Source of the DNA: Gyrodactylus bullatarudis
Lineage: Eukaryota > Platyhelminthes > Monogenea > Gyrodactylidea > Gyrodactylidae
Length of the DNA stretch: 64,000 nucleotides
Reading direction: 5' to 3'
NCBI GenBank assembly: GCA_012064415.1
Contig: SSNU01000208.1
Span: forward strand, 525,725-589,724
Of this stretch, positions 36,500 to 48,551 are shown piece by piece. The notes beneath the pieces were generated by a model. It saw only the letters and a program-made list of their open reading frames with translations, made no database searches and was not told where the DNA came from. Each line of letters opens with the position of its first letter. Within the stretch, counting starts at the first letter, position 1. The position numbers and the translations under genes were made by a program.

Positions 36500-36930
36500 A
36501 AATTAAACACAACTCATAAACCATAGAATAAATTGGACAGCCGGGCATGTTGAGGTGATCAAAGTTGAACTCATCAAGTATCCAGTTGATTAAGGCATTC
36601 TTTCATTTTTATATCCCAACTTTGTAATAGACTGATTTTGCTGATAGCTAGGATCTCTTTTCATTCAATTTGGGTTGGTTGGGGAATGAACTCTAATCTT
36701 TAGAATAACTCATGTTATGTAAACTTTTTTTTTCTCTCAGCCCTCTCTTAAAGACCTAGAGACATAGCTGAAACATTGAGGATTTTTTGATGTTTTCAGA
36801 ACTAGAAAAATATCACTTTGAAATTTTTATTTTGAATGAGGTGTCAAAAATAAATTTAAAAATTATAGATGAGAACAAATCTATTACAGAAACTCCAGAG
36901 TTTAATTGCATGAAAGATACGATCTTGATC

Positions 36931-37092
36931 TTTTCAGTACAAATTAGCAGGGATTGCTCTGTTAATTGACACTGAAATTATTAAGCATACACTTGGTCTA
37001 TGCAATGTATTCCCCTCTGCCCTTTCAGTACGAATTAGCAGAGCAATCCCTGCTAATTTATACTTGAGTACGAATTAGCAGTTCAGTACGAA
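36931..37092. repeat. Repeat with TTAGCAGGGATTGCTC arms
   Basis: TTAGCAGGGATTGCTCT and its complement AGAGCAATCCCTGCTAA form an inverted pair about 75 bp apart, followed by further GTACGAATTAGCAG copies. The same text in reverse orientation is at 51555-51651, including CCTTTGCCCTTTT-like and GCATAAACTTTGTCTATGC-like segments. It lies inside R530 copy 2. Confidence 0.75.
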
Positions 37093-37316
37093 TAAGCTAC
37101 AACATATTAATGAAGTTTAGGTGTTCAGTCCAACTAGAGTTTAGTCGAATATTGTCCTAAAAATGACCATTTTTACACGCTGAAAGTAGCTAACTTATAT
37201 ATCTCAAGAGATGACTGTAAGCTGATTACAGTTTCGAATTCTATGGGTCCGAGTTTCTCTAGTTTCTCTCTTTAATCTCTGTAAGGGTATTTTGGAAAAA
37301 ACGTTCATTATATAAA

Positions 37317-37461
37317 TTTTTTGTTTGTTAGAAATATAATCTGTATTAAATAGAGTAATTAATAGGTACAATGGAAAATATAAAAAATAAATAAAAATCT
37401 TAACTGGATGAGTGATCTTTAAAATATCGCACATGAGACAATTGAATCAGTTTGTAAATTG
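37317..37461 (-). mobile_element. Retroelement-like 3' fragment, copy A
   Basis: The segment from TTTTTTGTTTGTTAGAAAT to GTTTGTAAATTGTA recurs at 39239-39417 with very high identity, apart from about 38 extra bases there. Read on the minus strand it ends CTAACAAACAAAAAA, like the 3' tails of the LINE fragments at 39895 and 48213. Probably a 5'-truncated insertion into R530 copy 2. Confidence 0.65.
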
Positions 37462-37860
37462 TAACTGGCATGTTAATCTCAAAATTTTTACAATAATCAT
37501 TCTGGAATTTTAGTGAAGATCGGGATATAATAGAGTAATAGAATAGTCTATTTTAGAGCGAATATGACTCATGATGGTCTTTATAGAGTAAAGATTATCA
37601 CAGTTCATAATGTCATATTTATCTTTAATCATGTTAAAAGCTGAGAGCAGGAAATGTTCATCATAAACTACTCTTCTTATTATTATGAGTAATCATTATT
37701 TTTTTATAACTTCTCAATAAATTAGTGTAGCTCAATAGGTCATAGTTCATTCGGAAGAATTTTAGTTTTTCTTTCAGAAAAGTGGTTTCAGTTGCTTTGA
37801 AACAGAATTATGGCTAGTGAAAGTTACCTTTCTCATATATGACCAACTGGGCCTTGAACG

Positions 37861-39196
37861 GTTAATGTTGGTTTTCGTAACTTCATATCAATTAGCTTTA
37901 GTATTTCTATAATTCGGGGAAGGAGAGTTAATTTCTCCAGGAAATAGAACTGATAGTTTGTCTCAAGAAATAAATTTTGGCATTGTAGTTTATAAAGGAA
38001 TATTTCCATGTTTTCTTGACTCAATTGTACATGATCTTGATTCTATAGGGTGTGTTTATAGAAAGGGTAAAGATTCGTTGTTAGAATTTCTTGTAACTGG
38101 ATTTAAATGAAGAAGATTGAAATGCAAAGTATGGAAATTTCATTGTAAAGTAGTACATAGTTGTTTAGTCATACCGCAATCTCTACACACAAAATGTATA
38201 AACAGCTGTTGGAGAATATTAAGCCTAAGCAACTACAGGATGCATTGTATTAAAAATATTTTGACAATAAAACTAGTAGTAGTATTAGAAACTTTAGTAA
38301 TTCAGTTTACATTTGGAGGGTAGGCCAGGAAAAGGAAGAGAGATTCTTCTCTCTTTCTCTTGTTACTTTTTCCAAGTGGTCTGTTTATTATCACTGACTT
38401 GTACAAATTGAATTGTATAAATTAATCTATGCATACCCAGTGAATGGAGTTTTCAAGTTTTTACTTACACACACACTCTCTCTCTACACACATATATACT
38501 AAGTAGTCGCACCAAGGAGATTATGTCAAATGAAATGTTTATTTAAAGAAGAATAAAGGTTTCTCTATTCACACTACTCATTAGGTTAGGTAGTATCTAT
38601 CTATGTATGTATGAATGTGACCTAATGTATCAAATTCTTATTACGGTTAACAAAAAGGTTCCAAAGTACAAACAATCACGCAAACATTTGGTTAGTAACC
38701 AATGGTTCAAATTCTATATACTACCCCACCCCTACTTGAGAACTGTGTGTTTAGTTTAGACAACCAATTCTAGTCATAGCATCCATCTGTATCATGATGG
38801 GTTATTCATAAATCTGTCCATTTGTCCTGGGATAGACTTCCTTCTAACTGGAGTGAGTAAAAAAAAGTATATACATCTCCCTCTTCATAATTTGGACATG
38901 GAAGCCAAAAAATAATAATGATGATGATGAAAGTGAACTCTTCAATTCAAGAGTGTCATGAATGAATGAGAGGATGAGAGGTAGGGGACATTTTAAACCA
39001 GTGAAATCATGGCAACTGTGTATATGGGAGGGATCTTGATAAAATTTTATTGTCATAATTAAAATCTAGAAAAAGTAGATCTGTACTTCCATTGTTGCAA
39101 AGTATTTTACAAAATCAGCTGTAGTAGATGGAATTCTTCTGTGGTCTTTCTTCTACTCTCCACAGATTGTCTCTATGAATGTGGAAACTTGTGATT
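37861..39196 (+). other. Intergenic, no gene seen
   Basis: The left end has TTCATATCAATTAGCTTTAG, the terminal text of the FB7/FB8 family, as a solo remnant. Otherwise short frames, a CA/CT-rich patch at about 38465-38490 and AT-rich sequence with no support for a gene. Confidence 0.4.
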
Positions 39197-39450
39197 TTTT
39201 CCTTTTTTTGAAATCTAAACATTTTTATTATACAAAATATTTTTTGTTTGTTAGAAATATAATCTGTATTAAATAGAGTAATTAATATGTACAATGGAAG
39301 ATATGAAAAATAAATAAAAATGTTAATCTAGTTCTCTTGAAAAAATAAAAATCTTAACTGGATGAGTGATCTTTAAAATATCGCACATGAGACAATTGAA
39401 TCAGTTTGTAAATTGTATATAAATTAATTTAAGAGAACAGGGAAGGAGTG
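39197..39450 (-). mobile_element. SINE fragment with a retroelement-like insertion (copy B)
   Basis: 39197-39238 matches the SINE 3' tail of 49592 (TTTTTTTGAAATC, AACATTTTTATT, ATAC) and 39428-39450 matches its body near box B (AAGAGAACAGGGA in the copy at 11179). Between them, 39239-39417 is the second copy of the segment at 37317. I read this as a SINE split by an insertion. The tRNA head is not seen. Confidence 0.45.
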
Positions 39451-39894
39451 TTCAATGTAACATTATAGCCTTAATATTAGTTAGATCATTAGTAATGATT
39501 CATTACACTTTGATATTGTATTTATTTTTGTCCAACAAAAAAACAACAAATAATAATTAGAGAAGGATTTTCTTACAGATTTTTTTCCAATTTTTTTAAA
39601 ATTGTACAATAGTCAAAATTATTTTTAAAAAAAGCTATAACTCTTAAATTAATCGGCTTTGAGAATTTTAAAATTGAGAAAATTGTGGCAAATTCAATTA
39701 TCACTCCATCTGAAATACTGAAACCTAGGTCTGAAATAAAGGAGAAAGTTTCTCCAGAAAGTAAGACCGATTTCAAGCTGGTTGTGTAGAGACCACATTG
39801 AAAACATAATTTACATTTATCTACAAAAAATAGATCTGTATTGCCATTGTTGTAGATTCTACAATGTGGAATATTTAAAATTAGCCTAGTTTAA

Positions 39895-40685
39895 AATTAA
39901 ATCCACTTTTTAATCTCCCTAGAATTAATACAATTATTTATTAAGAAATTCTCTAAATCCAGTGATGTAAGACTAAAAGCTTACAAATCACTGGCTTTTC
40001 CACTTTTTGACTGTATTTTCCCTCGTTTACCTAATTTAAATAACGCTCAGTGCCTAACCATTGAACGAGTTCAATATAGGTTTTTACATTCTCTATTCCC
40101 TCATATCGACTCGTATAATGCATTAATCTCGGTCTCAGGTCTTAACCCCCTTTGGGTCCGGAGATATGCCATTTTAGTAAAAAATTTCTCGGAGTCTTAT
40201 TCTCTCTCTAATAATTATTATTATCTGAGAAATTCTAAATATGACCCGAATTACTTATTATCTTTTCATAATTTAATTTTTTCAAAATATGAATTATCTG
40301 ATTGTGATGACTTGACCAATCTTAAATTGATCATGTCTCACATCAGGCTAAAAATTGATTACTCTAAATCTTTGCTTTATTCCTATCTTCATTGACCAGA
40401 TGATTTTCGAATTTCTAGCAGACCCTAGTCTTCATATTACTATTATAATATATTGCAATGTTTTACTACATCCAGAGTTTTTGATTCAACATTTTTAATG
40501 AACCAGATAAACACTATTTTGTATTTGTATTTATCTACTATTATGCATTCAGATTCTCCTCATAAGTTGTATCTATATTTTTTATTTATTTTCAATATAA
40601 GATTTATGTCTAACAAAAAAATATTTATAATATCAGCTGAACATATCAATAAAAATCTTTTCTAACAAAAAAATCATCTCTTCCC
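39895..40685 (+). mobile_element. Non-LTR retrotransposon 3' end (RT C-terminus)
   Basis: From about 39930 to TGA 40393-40395 a plus-strand frame reads SSDVRLKAYKSLAFPLFD, then LTIERVQYRFLHSLFP, GLNPLWVRRYAIL and KIDYSKSLLYSYLH. The AYKSL...IERVQRRF...L-L-LRR pattern is the C-terminal region of non-LTR reverse transcriptases of the CR1/Jockey kind. The 3' untranslated part ends TCTAACAAAAAAA at about 40660-40673, with an earlier TCTAACAAAAAAA at 40609. 5'-truncated; only the tail of ORF2 remains. Confidence 0.75.
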
Positions 40686-40795
40686 TACTTTAATCTACAT
40701 TTGGCTAACTAAATCCCATTTTCGGACCTTTTATATTCAATGAAATCAAAATACAAAATTACTCCTCTAAAATTTTTCTTTGTTCACTAATAATA

Positions 40796-42011
40796 GGTTG
40801 TTTCAAAATATTAAGCAAACTTTTTCTCGTTCAAATATGAAATTACGGCTGAATCTTGTTTGAAAGAATACACCTTTCTAGATACAGAATTTTTCGTAGA
40901 ATTTGTTTTTCTCATTCTTACTCTTTGAAATTCTTTCAATAAAGAAAAAATTATGGATTTATCTGAGACTGAAGTCAGAGCAATAATTTACTACAACTTT
41001 ATGCTTGGAATATCAGCTACTGAAGCTCATCAGAAGGTGGAATCTGTTTTAGTGCATATTGTTTCTCGTTCAACAGTTCAAAGATGGTTCAGTTTGTTTC
41101 GAAATGGTCGAACATCACTTCAGGATGACCCGAGGTCTGGAAGACCAAAAACTGTAAATCAAGAGGTGATTATTGCAAGTGTTGAAGAAAATCCTCATTT
41201 ATCCTCTAGAGAAATTGCTGCTGATCTTGATAGCTCTTACTCTTCAGTTGTACGTTTTCTCCATAGTGAGAATTTCACAAATTCGTTCGACCAATTCGTA
41301 CCCCACGAGCTCACTTTCGGACAGAAAATGAAGAGAATTGAATCCTGTCGAAAACTTCTTCACAGACTTACGTACCACATATTGTGACGACGGATGAGAA
41401 ATGGATCTTTCTAAAGGATCAAAGCCGTAAAAGATCGTGGCATAGGGCAAATCAGCAGATAACCCAACCTAAACCTGATCGATTTGCAAAAAAAGTAATG
41501 TTAACGGTTTATTGGTGTCGAAAAGGTGTAATTCATTATGAATTGCTTGAGCCTAACACAACAATTACAGGTCAAAGGTATATCGAATCTTTCAGGACCA
41601 TGAAAGGCAAACTGAGAGAGAATTATCCAAGATTTGGCCGTATAACATTTTTGCAAGATAATGCCCGACCCCATGTCTCGAGATTAGTCAAAAATTTCTT
41701 CGCTGAAAGCAATGTGGATGTTTTGGACCATCCTCCCTATAGTCCTGATCTCGCTCCTACAGATTACCATCTTTTCAGATCTCTGCAACATCATCTTCAA
41801 TTCAAGAGAAGATGTTTTGACCAAAAATCGCCTGCTTTTTGGCAACGAGGCATTGATGGACTTCCAGAAAGATGGGAGTAATGTATAGAAAAGAACGGTG
41901 AATATTTTGATATAAGATATGCATATATTTAGTAAGATTTTTACTTTTTTAATTTGATAATAAAGTTGCATATTTTTCATCAAGATTTTGCTTAATACTT
42001 TTGAAACAACC
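40796..42011 (+). mobile_element. mariner element, 1216 bp
   Basis: Terminal inverted repeats GGTTGTTTCAAAATATTAAG at the left and the complement of CTTAATACTTTTGAAACAACC at the right are each flanked by TA (40794-40795, 42012-42013), the expected mariner target. It encodes a broken transposase (separate entry). It is inserted about 110 bp downstream of the LINE tail. Confidence 0.93.
40953..41932 (+). pseudogene. mariner transposase, frameshifted and with a stop
   Basis: The first frame (40953-41387) starts MDLSETEVRAIIYYNFMLG with a helix-turn-helix region and FRNGRTSLQDDPRSGRPK. The second frame continues with TTDEKW, FLQDNARPH and YSPDLAPTDYHLF. The catalytic aspartates of the D,D34D signature are all present, with 34 residues between QDN and the PTD aspartate. 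One frameshift lies near 41355-41375, just before TTDEKW. The region around DQKSPAFWQRGIDG looks shortened relative to the family. A TAA at 41879-41881 interrupts LPERWE before CIEKNGEYF, which ends at TAG 41930-41932. Not able to encode an active enzyme as it stands. Confidence 0.92.
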
Positions 42012-45000
42012 TAATAATATATTAATTACAAATAAATATAGTACATATAGTAAATATAATCTTTGCAGAGGTTCTCATTTAAAAAATGTAAAGAAAATAA
42101 ATTAAAAGCTAATTTTCTATTCATTATCAGGTAGATAGGAAACTATTTAAATAATAATAAATTTATTATCGCCCCTGAAAATAAACTGAAGATGATGTAA
42201 AAACATAAATGTTTAGTAAACCTTGTTTTCATGTAAAGGGGATAATTATGGTGAAAATCTGGTTGATATTTTAGTTTTCTCTACCGAGAATGAAAAATAA
42301 TCATAATCAATAGCCATAGTATAGGGAAGTGAAGTTTTGAAAAAATTGTTTATAATTACAGTTCCCCCTTTTTTATGACACTGACCTACTAAATTTTCCC
42401 TTGAACTCTGTAATTAGCAGGTTATTTTTTACTGAAAAGTATTTAATGACTAGATAGCGTGTAATTAGAACCACCTGTAACAAAAATCTAGATAAATCTA
42501 GCATCATGTTCTCCAATGATAGGAAAATATTTTTAAAATTTCTTGTCTCTTTTTTTGTCAAAAGGAAGGACTTCCATTTATGACTTTGAAGGAAATAAAT
42601 TTATTCTCATCAAACAAGTCTGAATTTGAATAAATAAAGTCCTGTTCGAATTCATTCTCCTACGTATTGTACTGAATTTCATTTAATCTAATGCAGAACA
42701 TTGTTTGTGCCTAAATTTGGAAGAATAAAAACTACATTCCATCTGGACTCTAAAGAGAAATTAATTCTACATTTTTTCCAATGCTTGGTTGGGTTGGTTA
42801 GCCAAGTTAAACAGGTGGCCTACACTTAATATGAATATAATGGCTCACATATGCAACATTATACAGTGTGTACGTGTATGGCTGTCTATCCTGTGTGTTT
42901 CTCCCTTCTATACATATTGGCTTATTTATTCAATAAAAAAGGGGCAGTAGTATAGTCTCATAGTGAACTATACTTCTACTTTAGTATAATTGGAAGTTTA
43001 ATTATTTTAAAGCAACAGTTCTGCTTTCAGGTGATAAGCGATGCTTTCTTCTCATACGATACACGAGAATAAAAACGTGGAGTAGGAAATTATAAAAAGT
43101 TTTTGTACATGTTAGGATAGAGAAAAACGTGTCTGTACTTTGGAGAAAGTTGCAAACTTTTTCTACTTTTGTTAGAACTTCCAGGTGTTTACATGGCCTT
43201 GTACTACTACACGTTTGAACCTGGTGCATGTGAAAGGATCAGGTTTATGTAGATCCCTACATAAATTATATGGAAATCAATCAATAATAATGGAAATTTG
43301 GTTATCTCATATCATGATTCATGTGTGGATTTCATGCAATACAGAGTCATTTCTTTGTTAAACAAACAGAAATAGAAGCAATTATATAAGCTCAGTAGGT
43401 AGTTGTAATATGGGACTCACTATTTTTGACAATAATTGTACTTGTTATGAAATTTGTCAATTAATCATGAAGGAATTTCAAGGGCTGTCAACACACACTT
43501 AATTTATTCACAGCCATGTGTGACATTATCAACATGTGCCTGTGTGGAATTGCAGAGGCAGGGGATTAACATTCTCCTTCCCTCATCTATTTTTTTTGAC
43601 GCCGTCTCTTAATCAAGTAATCCTAATGAGGGGGAGTAACTTGTTTATTATACTCTCTAGTCTGTGTAATAGTACTCCAAAGAAATTCCAGATGTTGTTC
43701 TGTCATTATTTCTTCCAGTGCGTTTGCTAGAATTATTTGGAGTCTATCACTTTTCCAATTATGAGAGAAACATCACAATAAGACGAGGAACATACGCGCT
43801 AGCCAAGTTTTTTTTAATATTCCTTTGTTCATTTCATTATAAAAGGACAGATGTATGCAGAAATATGACGTATGTGAACATATTTCATTTGCTTTACTTT
43901 TCTCGTTCATTCGATTAGACTGGGGGATAATCTTGAGATGGTTGCCATTGTTAAACTGATAAAATGTTTGTACGTAATCAAAATTAAATCTCATTTATTT
44001 CGACCAATCAGCATGAAGCATTTTTTTCAATGAAATGAGTAATTTTTCAATTTTACCAACTAAAATTGGACCAGGTGTTAATTATACACTTTCTCTTTAA
44101 TGAATGAGTGAGATAAATACTTGTGCAGTACAGTGAGAGGTTAAAAATTGAAAGCTGGGCGGAAAGTGAGAATGGACCACCTGATGTACACATTTCTGCA
44201 CGTCGGATGTAAATTTTAAAATATGTCGACAGTTTTATTTTTCACTTGAGCTCTGTATCCTTTCCTAGCTGACTTGGACTTGTGGTAGCTATAAAAACTC
44301 ACAACTGAGAATAGATAAGGGAATAATCCCACTAAACTATATTAATTATTCTCACAATCTATTGGTCAAGGTTTGTTTATAAGAGACATGGAGTGTGTCA
44401 AAAATTATAATACAATCGGTAGGCCCCCTCAATCCCATCTTTCAGAATGAGCAGGTGCGGGTTATGTGCGCAGATTGATTTTTTACTCATTCATTATCAT
44501 AAAAAAAAAACAAAACTAATGTACTTTTTATTACGTCGGTAAACAATGGAAAGGGGTAAGGCAACATGGCCAATATGAAGCGAACTGAATTAATTAATTG
44601 ATTTACTGAGGTTATTCATGCGAATATACAGACTCTATCTATGAGATGAAATATGGATTTTCTCCCACAGATGATGATAACGATGTTGTTGATAATGCTA
44701 TAGTAGGAAAGTAATTCTACAATAAACAGCTGTTCACTACGCAACAACAAGGAGGAAGGAAAAGATATCGGATGTGAGCGTCTGAAATTTAAGCATAAAA
44801 ATATGCCTGGCAACACATTGTCTCATAATGGTGAAGAGGGTGGGATTAATGCTGCTGTACTAAAGATGGAGTAATGTAATAACTTGCATTGTAATAATAG
44901 AATAGTGAAGTACACATAAACACACACATGGAATCTACACACACAGATAGATAGAATAAGAAGGCCAGGCAATAATTACTTTACTATTCACTTACTACGT

Positions 45001-45468
45001 ACATATTCAGAACAAAAATACACCATGTGAAATGTTAACAGGAGATATAGAGGAAGAATAAATGTTCACAGACAATGTTGATGATGACGACAAAAAGAAT
45101 AAGCAGGAACGAAAATAATAAAACAGAAGCTGAGGAAATGAATCACCCCTCTTACGTTTAATTCATGTTTACTCTGTATCTATGTCGACTCATTGACGAA
45201 ATTATCCCCCAGAACATGAATTGACCATTGATGATCCAGTGCAATTAAGCACATATTTCATGAGGAAATCTGATTAAATTTCCAAGCCAGGTGCAGACTG
45301 ATTTTTTTCCCAAACTAAAAAACAGATGGAGCTAATTTTGGAGATGGTCAATAGAAAGAGTAATTTATGTATTTAAAAATTATTTGTATTTTGATAAGAA
45401 ACTGTACAGAATTTAACGTGGATATCACAGAAATAAATAATAATGTTCTTTTCTTCTAAATGTGTAAT
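42012..45468 (-). other. Intergenic, no gene recognised
   Basis: A 3.4-kb interval downstream of ATOH8. Frames of 60-75 codons occur on both strands with no domain or splice support. It includes the 3' untranslated region of ATOH8 at its right end. No repeat shared with the rest of the window was found. Confidence 0.4.
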
Positions 45469-46362
45469 CTAATAGGAATTATGAGATCTTCTACTCTTAC
45501 TCTCCATAAGGATAGTATCGTTTAGTTGACTGACACAATCTTTAAATGACAACTCGGGATGATATCGAGGAATCTTCTTGCCGGGTGAGGAATAGTCCAA
45601 CTTTTCTTCTTCGTCAGTCTTTTTCTTTATGGATAAATCTTCTGGCATATTGTCAGTGTTGACCAATTCTCGGTTCTCAGTTAGACATGCTGCCAAGGTT
45701 TCAATGTAACAAGTGGCTATTCTCAGGACAGCCAACTTTGACAACTTTTGATTATTTGAATAGGTGGGTACAGAATTTCTGAGTGAATCAAAGGCTGCTG
45801 ATATGGTGTGAACACGGGTACGCTCACGTGCATTGGCTTTAATACGACGTGTTGAGTTGACATCGTGTCCACAGTTACTATTTGATGACTGTTGTTCATT
45901 GAATGAAAGTTTTCTCTTTCGATTTTTCGTGGGAAATGAATCTGAAGTGCCTTCATCATCACCAGAGGATAAGGTTGAATTTAAATCGCTAATATTCGAA
46001 GAGGATAAGCTATTATTGTTGGAGTTGGATGGAACCTTTTCCATTTCCGACAAATTGTGATGAGCCTTCTTCAACAACTTTAAAGGTTCCTCTGAATTGT
46101 CTGAGGATGATGAATTATCCATGGTATCTTTCATCTTTGGGATCATGGAGAGGGCCGTTTGTACCCCTTGGAACCATGCCATCATTTGAGACATCATAAG
46201 TAAATCATTTGGTGAGTTTGTAGTTAAATCTGGAGTTATTGTGTTTGCCTGTGTATTAGGGGCTGTCAAGTTTTGTATTGATGAGAATAAATTGTGAGAG
46301 ATAGATCCAGTTTTGACATCTTCTTGCATTGTAATTTTGGCTAATCCGCTTGCAATTACCAT
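45469..46362 (-). CDS. ATOH8: Atonal-type bHLH transcription factor ATOH8/Net, intronless
   Basis: A nuclear DNA-binding regulator of the Atonal superfamily, Net/ATOH8 group. The bHLH domain (about residues 172-228 from this start) reads RRIKANARERTRVHTISAAF, then DSLRNSVPTYSNNQKLSKL and AVLRIATCYIETLA. The RVHTISAAF and QKLSKLAVLRIA blocks are diagnostic for ATOH8/Net over other bHLH groups. Downstream, LSFKDCVSQLNDTIL matches the conserved LSFSECVQ tail of ATOH8. The N-terminal half is Ser/Asn-rich with a basic KNRKRK signal (about 146-151). An upstream TTG frame is discounted; ATG at 46362 is used, but ATG 46329 (A at -3) is an equally good start, giving 286 residues. No poly(A) signal is clear within 300 bp. 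Confidence 0.92.
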   Translation of the reverse strand: MVIASGLAKITMQEDVKTGSISHNLFSSIQNLTAPNTQANTITPDLTTNSPNDLLMMSQMMAWFQGVQTALSMIPKMKDTMDNSSSSDNSEEPLKLLKKAHHNLSEMEKVPSNSNNNSLSSSNISDLNSTLSSGDDEGTSDSFPTKNRKRKLSFNEQQSSNSNCGHDVNSTRRIKANARERTRVHTISAAFDSLRNSVPTYSNNQKLSKLAVLRIATCYIETLAACLTENRELVNTDNMPEDLSIKKKTDEEEKLDYSSPGKKIPRYHPELSFKDCVSQLNDTILMESKSRRSHNSY

Positions 46363-47700
46363 AAGGGCGAAAGAGATGGTTGTTTTAGTTTTTAATGATT
46401 TCAACAACTACCCACAACACATTTATATAGGAGAAAAATAATCAGATTACTTGATTCTCATTGGTCGTATTGACAATCGACTCTCGACCAATCAGATTAA
46501 TCCAACATCTCTCTCTCTTCCCAATATACATTTGTTCTCCTTCACATGGATATACGTCGTACATATTCGTTTACATTTCTCTCCTCGACTTGGTTACAAA
46601 TACAACAAGGTATACACAACAACATCTGCTCCTTCAGCTGGATGCATTAGTACATACACAAGGTGACAGCAGTATGGTTTATAGGAGAGAGATAGGAAGG
46701 TATCAAGTTTTTCCTCCTATCCTTCACTAAACAATCTTTTCTGCATAGCAATAACAACCATCTGAGAGAAGGACTAAGGACTTTTACAACTACAAATGAG
46801 AGACCCTCCCCCATACTGTATTGTACATTGAAATCTATTCACAATGCCAAGGGGATGAATTTATCCAGCCCTCGTTGTTATGCCAAGTTGTCTGTTGTAT
46901 TTATTTTATTTTTTTTCAAAAAAATGTAACCTCCCGTAGACAGAACGGATGGAGCTTTCCTTTTTTATTCAAAACTTTACAATGGTGAAAGATAATCTAT
47001 CCTCAGTGTGTTTATGCCTGGTTTACATTCTTGCAAATTTTGTCATGTGTGTGATTTTTATCGAGAATAAATTTCATTCATGACATGGGAAATATGAGGC
47101 CGAGGTGAGAACAGATAACACTACATTTTGTTACAGAAACCTAGTTACTCATTCATTTTAATTCGTTCCCATGAATAAGAAAGTGTAGTATGTATGGTAT
47201 ACTCTATCACGTAATAGTCAGGGTCTGTAGTATAAGAGTATTTTTTGTAATACAAATCAACACATAAGTTGGTTGATAAAATGTTGGGAATGTATGAATC
47301 CAGATCCAAGTAACTTATAGGAATTACATATGGTTTTTTTTTCAAATTACGATTCGCGCTAGAATTTTTTTCATGACTCGCATTCCAGCTTATGTCTATT
47401 CTATGGAATCTACAGTTGTTTTTTCATGAGTTATAGATCAAAAATTTGATCATTTTTTCGATCCACAAACAAGCTACCTATGAGGCTTTAGCAGATAGGA
47501 CTCAGGAGACTGCATAATATGCAGTGCATATTGAATTTGATCTAAGAATACACGTCCTTATCGCTAGTAAGTAGAATTTCGATTTCTCTATCATTTTTAC
47601 TACTTGTAATGAAAATTTGATAATTCAAAATCCCTTGTTAACGTTGAGTCTGTTGAAAATTTGAGGAATAATCTGTTTTCCTGTCTAATTTCGATTTTCA
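46363..47700 (-). promoter_or_regulatory. Presumed ATOH8 upstream region
   Basis: No gene found. As the 1.3 kb 5' of a developmental bHLH gene it should contain the promoter; no TATA box or enhancer motif can be assigned with confidence. Short overlapping plus-strand frames near 46451-46730 have no domain content. Confidence 0.35.
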
Positions 47701-48212
47701 GGGACTTCTTTAGACTATGATTCCAATTTCAAATCAGTTTGGTGCCAATTCGAATTTCGGAAAAGGTCCAAAAAATAACAAGTTAGGTGCCAAATTAGTT
47801 TTAAAGCACAACTCAGTTGTCCCTCAGATAAACACAGATAAATTCAAGTGTGAAGTCATGTGCTGTGTTCGAATGGATAATTTCTTGACAAACAACATCT
47901 CTATTGGTTTAGATAAGGTGTGAAGAAAGGTTCGATTCAAGGATTCATGATAAACTCGAATCAATGTATCTAAATCAACCAAAATATTTTGGTCCTATCT
48001 TTTATGATTTTCTTGGTGAGTATAATGCTGGTGGTTAGATTTACAATAAAACTTAAGATTAATAAAAGATTTGAAGAAATTAACAATTCAAAAAATTACT
48101 TCATTCGGAAGGATTTGGATACAAACAAATACTTTCAGGTGCATTCACCAGAACGTATTTTTGGGAACGCTTTTACTGCACTCCATGGAGTAATTATAGT
48201 TTCTATAACTTA
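47701..48212 (+). other. Short frames, origin unclear
   Basis: Two plus-strand frames of about 70 codons (one with FGKGPKNNKLGAKLVLKHN, one with a hydrophobic start, IFLVSIMLVVRFTI) precede the LINE 3' end. They do not match the reverse transcriptase frame at 39895 and have no recognised domain. Possibly upstream remnants of the retroelement. Confidence 0.25.
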
Positions 48213-48551
48213 ATTTCAGCACAGTATATCAAGCTTGGATCCCACTGTGTGTGAGTCCAAACTGTTTTCATCAATAAATGATCTTAAATCTATTATGTTA
48301 TATACTAGATCAAAAATAGATTATTCAAAATCTCTCTTATACTCTTCCTTACATTTATAAATGTCAAAATCCAGTTTGGTCTTCGATTTAATGCTCAGAT
48401 TCATTTAGATAATTGACTTTATTGAACAAATTCAGCTGGACTTAATCTTTATTGTATTCTTATGTCTATTGTAACCTTATATGTATATCTATTCATAACC
48501 ATATTTACCTATATTGTACATACCTATAAAATATTTTTAACAAAAAAAAAA
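48213..48551 (+). mobile_element. Non-LTR retrotransposon 3' end, second copy
   Basis: A frame ending at TAA 48358-48360 reads LDPTVCESKLFSSINDLKSI, then SKIDYSKSLLYSSLHL, clearly related to KIDYSKSLLYSYLH at 40350-40395. The 3' untranslated part of about 190 bp ends TTTTTAACAAAAAAAAAA at 48534-48551. Heavily 5'-truncated; it abuts foldback FB8. Confidence 0.75.

Larger units (their letters stand above)
36745..37860 (+). repeat. R530 repeat, copy 2, interrupted by other repeats
   Basis: Starts CTTAAAGACCTAGAG (compare CTTAAAGACCCAGAG in copy 1) and ends with CATATATGACCAACTGGG and CCTTGAACG. The middle matches copy 1 (CTCAAGAGATGACTG, TTTCAGAAAAGTGGT). It is interrupted by a segment at 36931-37092 related to 51555-51651, and by a retroelement-like tail at 37317-37461. 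Confidence 0.75.

Noticed and set aside
43536..43918. Overlapping ORFs in the ATOH8 downstream region
   Set aside because: No recognisable motif, no usable splice sites in consistent phase, and composition like the surrounding intergenic DNA.
45833..46060. Plus-strand ORFs within ATOH8
   Set aside because: Complementary-strand shadows of a strongly conserved bHLH coding sequence.
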